A DNA stretch of 38,980 bases from the NCBI GenBank assembly GCA_013316825.1, contig WSLY01000024.1:1-38980 (forward strand), written 5' to 3'. Within the stretch, counting starts at the first letter, position 1. Each line of letters starts with the position of its first letter. Under the pieces are notes generated by a model. The model ran no database searches and was not told the origin of the DNA. It was given only the letters and a program-made list of their open reading frames with translations. Positions 24,994-32,920 of this stretch are shown here, piece by piece. Source of the DNA: Lachnospiraceae bacterium. Its GTDB lineage: Bacteria > Bacillota > Clostridia > Lachnospirales > Lachnospiraceae. Made by a program: the position numbers and the translations under genes.

Positions 24994-25332
24994 ATGTTAA
25001 TTGGATTGATGGGAGAGAGTTGTACAGGAAAAGCGACTTTGGCAAATAAAATTAAGGATGCTGCCGGACAGCGCTTTTCGGCATCCATTCAAAAACATAT
25101 GTCACGGGGTGTGGTTTTGTCTCTAACAGTCCCATTGACATTTCTTCATGTCCACACAATTTCCGTTCCGAAAGATGACGCCTTCATCAAGAAGCAGTTG
25201 CTTTTGTTCCGGAAAATGTGGAGCCGGTCTGCCGGCATGGTTTACAACTCTGTGGCAGGGATAATTGCCGAAATAAGAAGACTGACTCAGCACTTTTCCC
25301 ACCATTCTTGCATTGTTTTCCCTGCCAATTAG
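24994..25332 (+). pseudogene. Broken P-loop NTPase gene, interrupted by the 77-bp repeat
   Basis: The first 23 codons give MLIGLMGESCTGKATLANKI, a kinase-like P-loop start, but the Walker A motif ends GKA instead of GK followed by Ser/Thr. At 25058 the frame enters the 77-bp repeat and then runs antisense through the MGMT-type gene, so residues after about 21 are not a real protein. The intact ancestor probably had about 180 residues. RBS-like GGGAG precedes the ATG. I read this as a decayed gene truncated by the repeat. Confidence 0.65.
25058..25134 (-). repeat. 77-bp repeat, internal copy (inverted relative to 38904-38980)
   Basis: Exact reverse complement of the last 77 bases of the window. 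Read on the minus strand it begins TGGGACTGTTAGAGAC and includes CCACACCCCGTGACA. The 5' limit of homology on that strand is sharp: the bases before it belong to the MGMT-type gene here and to the NlpC/P60 gene in the other copy. The other limit is hidden by the window end. It looks like the end of a mobile element, but no transposase is visible. Confidence 0.9.
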
Positions 25333-25419
25333 TCTTGCAATCTGACCATAGGAAGCTACTTTTCCTTCGGGTATTTCTTCTACAACAGAAAGTATTTCAT
25401 AAATTATATTTTCGTCCAT
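25123..25419 (-). CDS. MGMT-type (methylated-DNA--cysteine methyltransferase-like) protein, single domain
   Basis: 98-residue protein equal to the DNA-binding and active-site domain of O6-alkylguanine alkyltransferases, without the N-terminal domain. Features are EEIPEGKVASYGQIARLIG, the arginine-finger region NNARMVGKVLSQ, and the active-site motif NYPCHRVVNHAGRP with the acceptor Cys present, unlike alkyltransferase-like proteins that have Trp there. It could repair alkylated guanine or help recognise it. The last two residues and stop codon lie in the 77-bp repeat, so the end may have been shifted slightly by insertion; CQW is the last pre-repeat stretch. The start at 25419 follows an AAAAGGAGCAAT site on the minus strand. 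Confidence 0.88.
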   Translation of the reverse strand: MDENIIYEILSVVEEIPEGKVASYGQIARLIGRENNARMVGKVLSQSSYFGNYPCHRVVNHAGRPAPHFPEQKQLLLDEGVIFRNGNCVDMKKCQWDC

Positions 25420-25567
25420 ATTGCTCCTTTTTATCTTGCGGTATTATGTCCGATGACATTATATTATATTTGCCGGCTGCTTGTCAGGGCATATCTGAAA
25501 CGGAAAAATACAGATTGCAAAAACAAATTAATTCGTTTGCAATAACGTCAAGAGAAAACCATATCCC

Positions 25568-25600
25568 GTTTGTGCCATGAACGGAGATTATGGCACAAAC
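25568..25600. repeat. 11-bp inverted repeat in the spacer downstream of the ABC exporter gene
   Basis: GTTTGTGCCAT (25568-25578) and ATGGCACAAAC (25590-25600) are perfect complements with an 11-base loop. It lies between two minus-strand genes. There is no T-run in either direction, so a standard terminator is not supported. A second, weaker pair, TTGCAAA/TTTGCAA, lies at about 25516-25543. The rest of 25420-25677 shows nothing else. Confidence 0.7.
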
Positions 25601-25677
25601 TCCACGGATACCTGCGTAGGACGGGCAGGGCACAGCATCCGCAAATCTAATGTGGTTTTATCTTGCAATATAGGGAG

Positions 25678-27312
25678 TTACGTTTCTTGCAGCTCCGTCA
25701 TTTTTCCGTCCTCAAAATGCAATATCCGGTCAAAAGGGAGCTCGCTGTCTATGCCATGTGCTGCCATGATAATGATTTTATTGTGCGCTGCGAACATGTG
25801 ACGGAGGAAATCTATATATTTTTGAAACATGACTCTGTCCAGTCCGGCCTCGGGCTCGTCCAAAATAATGACGGAAGCTTTTTCCCAGCGAAGCAGAAGC
25901 TTGGAGAGCAGTAATTTTTTTCTCTGTCCGGCGGACAGGGAAAGCCCGTTGTTCTCAATGATAATATCTTTGTCAAGGGATGTGAAGCGCAGGATTTCTC
26001 TTGCTTTTTCTATGTCAAAGGAATCGCCGCAGATGGTTTCCAAATAGGCGGGAAGAGGCTCATTTAGTAAAATTTCATCCTGACCGAGGAAGAGTATCTG
26101 TTCATGCAGGCCTTTAAGCGAGTAAGCGCCGATTGGTTTTCCATTTAGCTTAAGGCTGCCCTTTTGCGGCGCATATACGCCGGTCAGGAGCTTGATAAAG
26201 GTTGATTTTCCGCTGCCGTTTGTACCGGTCAGGCGAATATTCTCACCGGAATACAGGGTACAGGAGATATTTTGTAAAACTTCGCAGCTTTTTTCCCGAT
26301 AAGAAAAATGTACTTCTTCAAAGGCAATTTCGGAAATTTGCGAAAGAGCGGCGGTTCCCTGACGCTTTGGCAGGCGCAAAAGCCTGTCCACGTTTTCAAA
26401 GCTGACCTGTGCCCTGATAATCTGCTGTATCAGAAGCTGGCTTTTCTGCCCTTCGGACATGATAATATCTGCCAGTGTGATAAAAAATACCAGATTGACG
26501 ATGGAGCCGCCTGCTGCAGGCAGTGCCAGAAGGGTGGAAAGCGCCAAACGAAACAGCGTATTGTAATGACTTACCGCTTCTGTCCAAAATACTTGTACGC
26601 CGTCTTCCTTCTGTGATGTGGTGATGAAATCATGGATACTTTCTTTGGTCTTATTTGTAAAATAGGGGAGAACCGGATTTGTCTGTACCAGAGGAATAGA
26701 ATCTACGTACTGGTCGCATAAAGCATGATGCGCTTTTAATTTTAAATTGGTGCAGCCTGCTTTCTGTGCAATCATTTTTTTCCCGGCGACGGACAGCAGG
26801 GTGCCCAAAGCAAGTGCGCCCAGAATAAACAGCATCAGAGCAAAATCGTAAAATGCGGCAAGCAGGAGACTGGCAGCAATGACAGCCATGCTTCCGAGGA
26901 GGGTGGGAATATGGTGTCCGACGACGCGAAATACATCCAATACATCTGCATACATGGTATGTTTGATTTTACCGCATTCTTCTGCATCGATGTTAGCCTG
27001 AAACGTTTCTCCCAAAGCGGTTTCCAGCTCCGTGGACAAATCGGTAATGCAGAGTCCGCCGAGCTCGTCCAAAAGCCTGTACCAACGTATGTCCACCAGT
27101 GTCTTTAGCATTAAGTATACTGCAAATGCCAAAATACCCAACGCCGCATAGCCATAATGTGCTTCGGCGACGACGCGTTCCAGAAAGGCGCGTGTGCCAT
27201 AGGGAATGAAGGCGCTCATCAGCGTGATAAATATAATCAGTCCCGTGGCGCGCAGGAATACTTTGGGGTAACGTTTTATGGATCTGCGGCAGTATTGTGC
27301 GATGAAATGCAT
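25678..27312 (-). CDS. ABC exporter with fused membrane and ATPase domains
   Basis: About 544-residue half-transporter. The N-terminal half has about five to six membrane segments (for example FLRATGLIIFITLMSAFIPYG and DFALMLFILGALALGTLLSVA). The ATPase half has Walker A GTNGSGKST, signature LSLSAGQRKKLLLSKLLL, Walker B VIILDEPEAGLD and the H-loop in MAAHGIDSELPF. The signature LSAGQ departs from LSGGQ. The start is uncertain: ATG 27312 has AAAGGAG ten bases upstream, and ATG 27333 overlaps that site. It works as a homodimer or with an unseen partner. Fused exporters of this size move peptides, lipids or drugs; the substrate cannot be told. A half copy of the dispersed repeat lies just upstream. 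Confidence 0.9.
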   Translation of the reverse strand: MHFIAQYCRRSIKRYPKVFLRATGLIIFITLMSAFIPYGTRAFLERVVAEAHYGYAALGILAFAVYLMLKTLVDIRWYRLLDELGGLCITDLSTELETALGETFQANIDAEECGKIKHTMYADVLDVFRVVGHHIPTLLGSMAVIAASLLLAAFYDFALMLFILGALALGTLLSVAGKKMIAQKAGCTNLKLKAHHALCDQYVDSIPLVQTNPVLPYFTNKTKESIHDFITTSQKEDGVQVFWTEAVSHYNTLFRLALSTLLALPAAGGSIVNLVFFITLADIIMSEGQKSQLLIQQIIRAQVSFENVDRLLRLPKRQGTAALSQISEIAFEEVHFSYREKSCEVLQNISCTLYSGENIRLTGTNGSGKSTFIKLLTGVYAPQKGSLKLNGKPIGAYSLKGLHEQILFLGQDEILLNEPLPAYLETICGDSFDIEKAREILRFTSLDKDIIIENNGLSLSAGQRKKLLLSKLLLRWEKASVIILDEPEAGLDRVMFQKYIDFLRHMFAAHNKIIIMAAHGIDSELPFDRILHFEDGKMTELQET

Positions 27313-27356
27313 TGGGAGAGGGCTCCTTTCCATGGCGACAAATAACATTTTCGGAC

Positions 27357-27377
27357 AGGGCTTTTGGCACCCGAATC
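27357..27377. repeat. Dispersed TGTCAAAAGCC-type repeat, half copy (C)
   Basis: AGGGCTTTTGGCACCCGAATC matches the right arm of the element at 5784-5805 with two differences. CAGG before it and CCTG after it are complementary, giving a small hairpin. It sits upstream of the ABC exporter start. AATTATCTA, also found at the ends of the element at 35022-35153, follows at 27386-27394. Confidence 0.65.
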
Positions 27378-27464
27378 CTGTTGAAAATTATCTAAATCAA
27401 ATTATATAGGAGATACCGCAGAAAGTCCAGTTTATGAAATAACTATAAAATCTTCGTTTCACCA

Positions 27465-27493
27465 TTGACAAATTGTGGAAATTTAATTATGAT
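27465..27493 (+). promoter_or_regulatory. Promoter of the riboswitch/P-type ATPase transcript
   Basis: TTGACA (27465-27470), 17-base spacer, TATGAT (27488-27493). Transcription would start near 27500, leaving a leader of about 270 bases before the ATPase gene. Confidence 0.85.
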
Positions 27494-27504
27494 AAGAGCA
27501 TAAT

Positions 27505-27660
27505 TGCATAGTTGAGGGAGTAGTTCCGTATTTTCCAAAGTCTGTGCGGGAAGAGTCTGCGAGCCTTATCATAAAGGTGCTGCGGGGCAGAGGAGGGTAC
27601 GCGGTAAATCAACAGGCATGGCGGCGTCAGCCGTCTGGTTTATCTATAAAGAATGAGACT
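27505..27660 (+). promoter_or_regulatory. yybP-ykoY-type (Mn2+) riboswitch, probable
   Basis: The leader begins with GAGGGAGTAG (27514-27523), which matches the GGGAGUAG signature of the yybP-ykoY family, and ends with TGAGACTC near 27654-27661, matching the conserved 3' GAGAC-type segment. Between them, AAATCA (27606-27611) can pair with TGGTTT (27636-27641) around a GC-rich arm with GGCGGCGTCAGCC. Members bind Mn2+ and switch on export genes. The end overlaps the left arm of a terminator (27658-27699), so metal binding would favour read-through. The downstream P-type ATPase fits. I judged this by eye; a covariance-model search was not possible. Confidence 0.72.
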
Positions 27661-27699
27661 CGTATACAGTGGTTAAAATCATTGTATATGAGTTTTTTT
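27658..27699 (+). terminator. Conditional terminator at the end of the riboswitch
   Basis: ACTCGTATACAGTG (27658-27671) pairs with CATTGTATATGAGT (27680-27693) at all 14 positions, two of them G-T, around loop GTTAAAAT, and a run of seven T follows. Its left arm shares bases with the 3' end of the aptamer, the classical expression platform. Confidence 0.88.
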
Positions 27700-27773
27700 A
27701 CTTTATAATGGTATGAAAAAGTTCCCACAAATCAAAATGCCGTTTATGCGGCGCAACGAGAGGAAGGCTGAAA

Positions 27774-30410
27774 ATGAAAGAGTATTTGAGCAGTGTGGCG
27801 GAGGTTCTGAAGGAAAAGCAATCCACGGAAAGCGGACTGGCAAATGTGCAGGTGGAGGAGAGGCAGAGGCTGTACGGTGCCAATAAACTGGTGGAAGGGA
27901 AAAAGACTTCTCTGTTTACAAGGTTTATGCAGCAGCTTGCGGACCCCATGATTATCATTCTGATTGTGGCGGCGGCAATTTCGGGAGTTACGGCGGTGTA
28001 TGCGGGCGAGTCTTTTGCAGACGTCATTATTATCCTGATTGTGGTGCTGATTAACGCGGTTCTCGGTGTGGTGCAGGAGAGCAAGGCAGAAAAAGCAATT
28101 GCCGCCCTGCAGGAAATAGCGGCGGCGACTTCCAAGGTTATGCGGGACGGACGGCTTACTACCATACGTAGTGAGGAATTGGTGCCTGGCGATATCGTGG
28201 TATTAGAAGCTGGCGATTCCGTGCCTGCGGATGCAAGGATAACAGAATGCGCGGGATTAAAGATAGAAGAGGCAGCGCTTACCGGCGAATCCGTTCCGGT
28301 GACAAAGACAAGCGAGGTACTTACAAGCGCGGACGGCAAGGTGCCTTTGGGAGACCGCAAAAATATGGTTTATATGGGGAGTACGGTCGTTTACGGGCGC
28401 GGCAGGGCGGTAGTGACGGAAACCGGCATGAATACGGAGATGGGGAAGATTGCCGATGCACTTTCCAAGGCGGAGGACAATCAGACCCCTCTGCAGCAGA
28501 AGCTTTCCCAGCTTAGCAAAGTGCTGAGCGTGCTGGTGCTGGTTATCTGTGTGGTGATTTTTGCCATAGATTTGCTGCGCATCTATCCTGATGTAACGGG
28601 AACGGCTATGTTAGATACCTTTATGGTGGCAGTCAGCCTTGCGGTGGCAGCGATTCCCGAAGGGCTTGCCGCCGTGGTGACGATTGTGCTGTCCATCGGC
28701 GTTACCAATATGTCCAAAAGAAACGCAGTTATTAGAAAACTGACGGCAGTAGAGACCTTGGGCTGTGCGCAGGTCATCTGCTCTGACAAAACGGGTACGC
28801 TGACCCAAAATAAAATGACCGTGGTAAAAGCGGACAGTGCAGATGAGGAGCTGCTGGCAAAAGCGATGGCGCTCTGTTCTGACGCGGAGTTAGGAGAAAG
28901 CGGAGAGGCAGTAGGGGAGCCTACAGAATGCGCTTTGGTTCACTATGCGTTTTTAAAGGGTATGCGCAAGGATGACTTAAAGGCAGAAAACGTGAGAATC
29001 GGAGAAGCGCCTTTTGATTCCATGCGGAAAATGATGACGACTGTGCATCGCAGAGAGGATGGCAGTCTTGTGCAGTATACCAAGGGTGCACCGGATGAGC
29101 TGTTAAAGCGCTGTACGTTTATTTTAAAGAACGGCAGGGTGACGGCGCTGACTAAAGAGCTGCGCAGCGAGGTGCTTGCGGCAAATAAAGCGATGGCGGA
29201 CGGCGCTCTCCGCGTTTTGGGGGCGGCGTATAAGGAGCTTTTGGAAGAACCTGCCTCTTATGAGTCGGAAAATTTGGAAAAGGATATGGTATTTATCGGT
29301 CTTACCGGTATGATTGATCCTGTCCGGCCTGAAGTGAAGGCAGCGATTGCCGAGTGCAGAGAGGCAGGTATCAAGCCGGTGATGATTACCGGCGACCACA
29401 AGGACACGGCAGTCGCCATTGCCATGGAGCTGCAGATTATAGACAGCCCCGAGCAGGCGGTTACGGGCGCTATGCTTGATGAGCTTTCGGATGAAGAACT
29501 GGCGGAGCGGATAGAGCAGTACGCGGTGTATGCAAGGGTGCAGCCGGAGCACAAGGTACGGATTGTCAATGCATGGCGCGCAAAGGGAAAGATTACGGCA
29601 ATGACCGGCGACGGCGTCAACGATGCGCCTTCTATCAAAAATGCGGATATCGGCGTAGGGATGGGCATTACCGGCACGGACGTTACCAAGAATGTGGCAG
29701 ATATGGTTTTGGCGGACGACAATTTTGCAACGATTGTGGGTGCGGTGGGAGAAGGCAGGCGCATTTACGACAATATCAGGAAATCCATTCAGTTTCTTCT
29801 TGCAAGCAATCTGTCGGAGGTGCTTTCCATCTTTTTTGCGACTCTTTTGGGATTTACAATTTTAAAACCGGTGCACCTTTTGTGGATTAATCTGATTACC
29901 GACTGTTTTCCGGCACTGGCCCTTGGTATGGAAAAGGGAGAGGCGGATATTATGAGGAGAAAGCCCCGTGACGCAAAGGACGGCATCTTTGCCGGCGGTC
30001 TGGGCGTTCATGTGGTGCTGCAGGGCATCACGGTATCTGTCATCACGCTTGCGGCATATCTTGTAGGACACTATATGGAAGCCGGCGTATGGGAGTTTAC
30101 AAACAGTGAGGACGGCATGACGATGGCGTTTTTGACATTGTCCATGGCAGAAATTTTTCATTCCTTTAATATGCGCTCTTTGGATAAATCGGTATTTTCC
30201 ATCAAGAGGCAGAATCGGTTTTTGTGGGGTGCCATGCTGCTTTCCCTGATTTGTACAACGGCTGTTATTTATGTGCCGTTCTTGTCTAAAGCATTTGGAT
30301 TTGCTCATATCTCATTTGCGGAATACGGGGTGTCCCTGCTGATTGCGGCGGCGATTATTCCGATTGTAGAGCTGACAAAGTGGGTGCAGCGGCGTCTGAA
30401 AAAGGCGTGA
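27774..30410 (+). CDS. P-type cation-transporting ATPase (P2, Ca2+/Mn2+ type)
   Basis: 878-residue membrane pump. Order: N-terminal cation ATPase domain, TM1-2, actuator domain with LTGESVPV, TM3-4 with the ion-site motif AAIPEGLAAVVTIVLSIGV, phosphorylation motif SDKTGTLTQNKMTV (Asp338), nucleotide-binding domain with KGAPDELLKRC, hinge TGDGVNDAPS, then six C-terminal membrane segments (HLLWINLITDCFPALALG). PEGL and the size place it with SERCA/PMR1-like P2 pumps that move Ca2+ or Mn2+. The Mn2+-type riboswitch upstream favours Mn2+ export, as for YoaB of Lactococcus lactis; the motif alone does not decide. The start follows GAGAGGAAGG. Confidence 0.95.
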   Translation: MKEYLSSVAEVLKEKQSTESGLANVQVEERQRLYGANKLVEGKKTSLFTRFMQQLADPMIIILIVAAAISGVTAVYAGESFADVIIILIVVLINAVLGVVQESKAEKAIAALQEIAAATSKVMRDGRLTTIRSEELVPGDIVVLEAGDSVPADARITECAGLKIEEAALTGESVPVTKTSEVLTSADGKVPLGDRKNMVYMGSTVVYGRGRAVVTETGMNTEMGKIADALSKAEDNQTPLQQKLSQLSKVLSVLVLVICVVIFAIDLLRIYPDVTGTAMLDTFMVAVSLAVAAIPEGLAAVVTIVLSIGVTNMSKRNAVIRKLTAVETLGCAQVICSDKTGTLTQNKMTVVKADSADEELLAKAMALCSDAELGESGEAVGEPTECALVHYAFLKGMRKDDLKAENVRIGEAPFDSMRKMMTTVHRREDGSLVQYTKGAPDELLKRCTFILKNGRVTALTKELRSEVLAANKAMADGALRVLGAAYKELLEEPASYESENLEKDMVFIGLTGMIDPVRPEVKAAIAECREAGIKPVMITGDHKDTAVAIAMELQIIDSPEQAVTGAMLDELSDEELAERIEQYAVYARVQPEHKVRIVNAWRAKGKITAMTGDGVNDAPSIKNADIGVGMGITGTDVTKNVADMVLADDNFATIVGAVGEGRRIYDNIRKSIQFLLASNLSEVLSIFFATLLGFTILKPVHLLWINLITDCFPALALGMEKGEADIMRRKPRDAKDGIFAGGLGVHVVLQGITVSVITLAAYLVGHYMEAGVWEFTNSEDGMTMAFLTLSMAEIFHSFNMRSLDKSVFSIKRQNRFLWGAMLLSLICTTAVIYVPFLSKAFGFAHISFAEYGVSLLIAAAIIPIVELTKWVQRRLKKA

Positions 30411-30483
30411 CGGGATTTTACGATTATTTCATTTGCAACAGAGGAGGATTCATAGTACTATATAAATAAAAAGGAGTAACGGC

Positions 30484-32004
30484 TTGCGGCACAACGAATT
30501 ATTGCGGGAAAAAGTATACGAATCTGTCACATCAGTGCTTCCCATCACTATTATTGTACTGTTTTTGAGTATTACGGTTGCGCCCCTGTCTCCGGGGATT
30601 CTGACACTGTTCTTGTTCGGGGCGGCGCTTCTGATTATCGGCATGGGATTTTTTACACTGGGCGTGGATATGTCCATGATACCCATGGGAGAGGGTGTGG
30701 GCGTACAGCTTTCCAAGGCAAGAAAGATAGGGATTCCGTTTGCCGTGTGCTTTGTCTTAGGAATTTTGATTACGCTTGCAGAACCGGATTTGCAGGTGCT
30801 TGCGCAGCAGGTGCCTGCCATTCCCAATCTCACGCTTATATTGACGGTGGCGGTTGGCGTCGGCGCATTCCTTGTGATTGCACAGCTCCGTATTTTGTTA
30901 AAAATTCCTCTTTCCTATATTTTGGTTTTCTTTTATGGGGTGATATTCATTCTGACCTGCTTTGCACCTGCAGATTTTATACCGGTTTCTTTTGATTCCG
31001 GCGGTGTGACGACAGGACCCATTACAGTTCCTTTTATTATGGCGCTTGGTATTGGTATGGCTTCGGTGCGAAGTGACAAGAATTCCAACAGCGACAGCTT
31101 TGGTCTGACGGCAATCTGCAGTATAGGTCCGGTGCTTTCCGTGCTGCTTTTGGGCATCTGTTATCACCCTGAGGATGCGGTGTACACACCTCTAAGTCTT
31201 GCGGAGCTTGCAACAACGCGTGCGGTAGCCATTGAATTTGCCCGTGCATTTCCCATATACATAAAGGAGGTAGCGGTGGCGCTGCTTCCGATTGCAGGAC
31301 TTTTTCTGGTTTTCCAGTGCGTCTTTCGAAGATTTCATAAGCGGCAGCTTATCAAGATTATTTCCGGATTTGTTTACAGCTATATCGGACTGGTGCTTTT
31401 TTTGACTGGCGTGAACGTGGGCTTTATGCCGGCAGGACAGTATATCGGTTCGGCAGTGGCAGGCGGCAAAATGCCTTGGATACTCATTCCTATCGGCATG
31501 GTCATCGGTTATTTTATCGTCAAGGCAGAGCCGGCCGTACAGGTGCTGACGAGGCAGGTAGAGGACGTGACAAGCGGCTCCATTACTCACAAGTCCATTG
31601 GTTTTGGTCTTTCCGTCGGTATTGCTTTTTCGGTGGGAATTGCTATGCTGCGTATTTTAACAGGGCTGAATATTATGTGGTTTCTGATACCCGGATATCT
31701 GATTTCCCTGATTCTGCCCTTTTTTGTGCCGCAGATTTTCACCGGCATTGCGTTTGACTCCGGCGGCGTGGCGAGCGGTCCCATGACGACGACTTTTTTG
31801 CTTCCCCTTGCCATGGGCGCCTGCGAAACACTGGGCGGCGATGTACTGACGGATGCGTTTGGGATTGTGGCGATGGTGGCGATGACGCCTCTTTTTACCA
31901 TTCAGATGATGGGCCTTATGGACGGCGTGCGCCGCAAGGTGAGGAAGCGCAAGCTGATTATACAGCTTCAGGAAGTGGAAGACGGTATTATGTATTTTGA
32001 GTAA
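30484..32004 (+). CDS. DUF1538-family membrane protein
   Basis: 506-residue polytopic membrane protein with about 12 hydrophobic segments in two similar halves. Each half contains the DUF1538 signature: FDSGGVTTGPITVPFIMALG in the first and FDSGGVASGPMTTTFLLPLA in the second, plus the repeated GMGFFTLGVDMSM/VGFMPAGQYIG type block. Such inverted or tandem halves suggest a transporter, but substrate and activity are not established. The start is TTG at 30484 with AAAAAGGAG seven bases upstream. It is 73 bases after the ATPase and 17 bases before a PII-like gene, the usual partner of DUF1538 proteins, which implies control of transport by PII. Confidence 0.88.
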   Translation: MRHNELLREKVYESVTSVLPITIIVLFLSITVAPLSPGILTLFLFGAALLIIGMGFFTLGVDMSMIPMGEGVGVQLSKARKIGIPFAVCFVLGILITLAEPDLQVLAQQVPAIPNLTLILTVAVGVGAFLVIAQLRILLKIPLSYILVFFYGVIFILTCFAPADFIPVSFDSGGVTTGPITVPFIMALGIGMASVRSDKNSNSDSFGLTAICSIGPVLSVLLLGICYHPEDAVYTPLSLAELATTRAVAIEFARAFPIYIKEVAVALLPIAGLFLVFQCVFRRFHKRQLIKIISGFVYSYIGLVLFLTGVNVGFMPAGQYIGSAVAGGKMPWILIPIGMVIGYFIVKAEPAVQVLTRQVEDVTSGSITHKSIGFGLSVGIAFSVGIAMLRILTGLNIMWFLIPGYLISLILPFFVPQIFTGIAFDSGGVASGPMTTTFLLPLAMGACETLGGDVLTDAFGIVAMVAMTPLFTIQMMGLMDGVRRKVRKRKLIIQLQEVEDGIMYFE

Positions 32005-32021
32005 ACAGTGAGAGGAGAGCT

Positions 32022-32687
32022 ATGGCGGATAAAAAGGGCGTAAAACTGATTGTGACTTTCGCGGAGCGCGGCAGGGGAAAAGCGCTGGCAAAGCTGTATG
32101 CAGGGCAGGGCGTGTTCTGCAGCTATCAGTGTATGGGCAGGGGCACGGCTTCTTCGGATTTGCTGGATGTGCTGGGTGTGGGAACTGCGGAGAAGGACAT
32201 TCTGATAAGCTATGCTGCAAAAGAGACGGCGGAGCGGCTTTTACACAAGCTGGACAGTGAATCGCAGGGAGCGGCTTACGGCAACGGGCTTGTGTTTGAT
32301 ATGCCGCTTACTGCGCTGAGCAGTCTGGTGGCGACCGTATTGCTGAACCAGCAGAATGGGACAGGAGGATTGGAAATGAGCGGAAAGACAGACCAGAGCC
32401 TGATTTTAATTGCTGTCAATCAGGGACATACGGACGTCGTGATGGATACGGCGAGAGAAGCGGGGGCGCGTGGCGGCACCGTTATCAGGGCGAGATGGGC
32501 AGGACCGGAGGATGCGCAGTTTTACGGCATTTCGGTACAGTCTGAAAAAGAAATTATTGCCATTGTCGCATCCTCTGAAAGGAGAAATGCCATTATGGAA
32601 ATGATTCATAAAAAGCATGGATTGAAGACAGAGGCGGGAGCTGTGGTCTGCTCCGTGGGTATAGATCATACAGTCAGGCTTGCATAA
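32022..32687 (+). CDS. Double PII-like (GlnB-family) regulatory protein
   Basis: 221 residues without membrane segments. The C-terminal half (about 115-221) is PII-like: SLILIAVNQGHTDVVMDTAREAGARGGTVIRARW, then EKEIIAIVASSERRNAIMEMI. The N-terminal half (about 5-100) has a similar but shorter pattern (KLIVTFAERGRGKALAKLYAGQGV, then ILISYAAKETAERLLHKL), so the protein is a tandem. The classical uridylylated T-loop Tyr is not evident; GARGGTVIRARW replaces it. PII proteins bind nucleotides and plug or release transporters such as AmtB. The gene follows the DUF1538 gene after 17 bases with GAGAGGAGAGC as its site. I infer that it gates the DUF1538 protein. A terminator follows at 32818. Confidence 0.82.
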   Translation: MADKKGVKLIVTFAERGRGKALAKLYAGQGVFCSYQCMGRGTASSDLLDVLGVGTAEKDILISYAAKETAERLLHKLDSESQGAAYGNGLVFDMPLTALSSLVATVLLNQQNGTGGLEMSGKTDQSLILIAVNQGHTDVVMDTAREAGARGGTVIRARWAGPEDAQFYGISVQSEKEIIAIVASSERRNAIMEMIHKKHGLKTEAGAVVCSVGIDHTVRLA

Positions 32688-32817
32688 TGGGAAAGAGTAT
32701 GATAAGATAGAGAACAGAAAAATTTCCAAACTGGTGAAAGGAAAGAAACAGCAATGGACGACGCTGACGGCGACGCGGAAAATAATACGGATAATCTTAT
32801 AAAGCATAATAGAAAGA

Positions 32818-32860
32818 GGTGTAGCCTGTGGTTCGAAAGTACGACAGGTTATGCCTTTTT
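32818..32860 (+). terminator. Rho-independent terminator after the PII-like gene
   Basis: GGTGTAGCCTGT (32818-32829) pairs with ACAGGTTATGCC (32844-32855) at all 12 positions, counting three G-T pairs, followed by TTTTT. It ends the riboswitch-led operon. A GTG at 32828, which would extend the next gene, lies inside this hairpin. Confidence 0.8.
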
Positions 32861-32920
32861 GTGTATCACAAATTTGTGTCGGTCAGAGTCAGCAGAAAAT
32901 GCAGAAATGGAGAATTTACT

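Noticed and set aside
25012..25332. A full-length small NTPase
   Set aside because: Beyond about 25057 the frame is repeat sequence and antisense of the MGMT-type gene, so only the first residues are genuine.
32828..32920. N-terminal extension of the CNNM protein from a GTG at 32828
   Set aside because: This start lies inside a strong terminator hairpin and the added residues are not family-like, despite a purine-rich stretch upstream.
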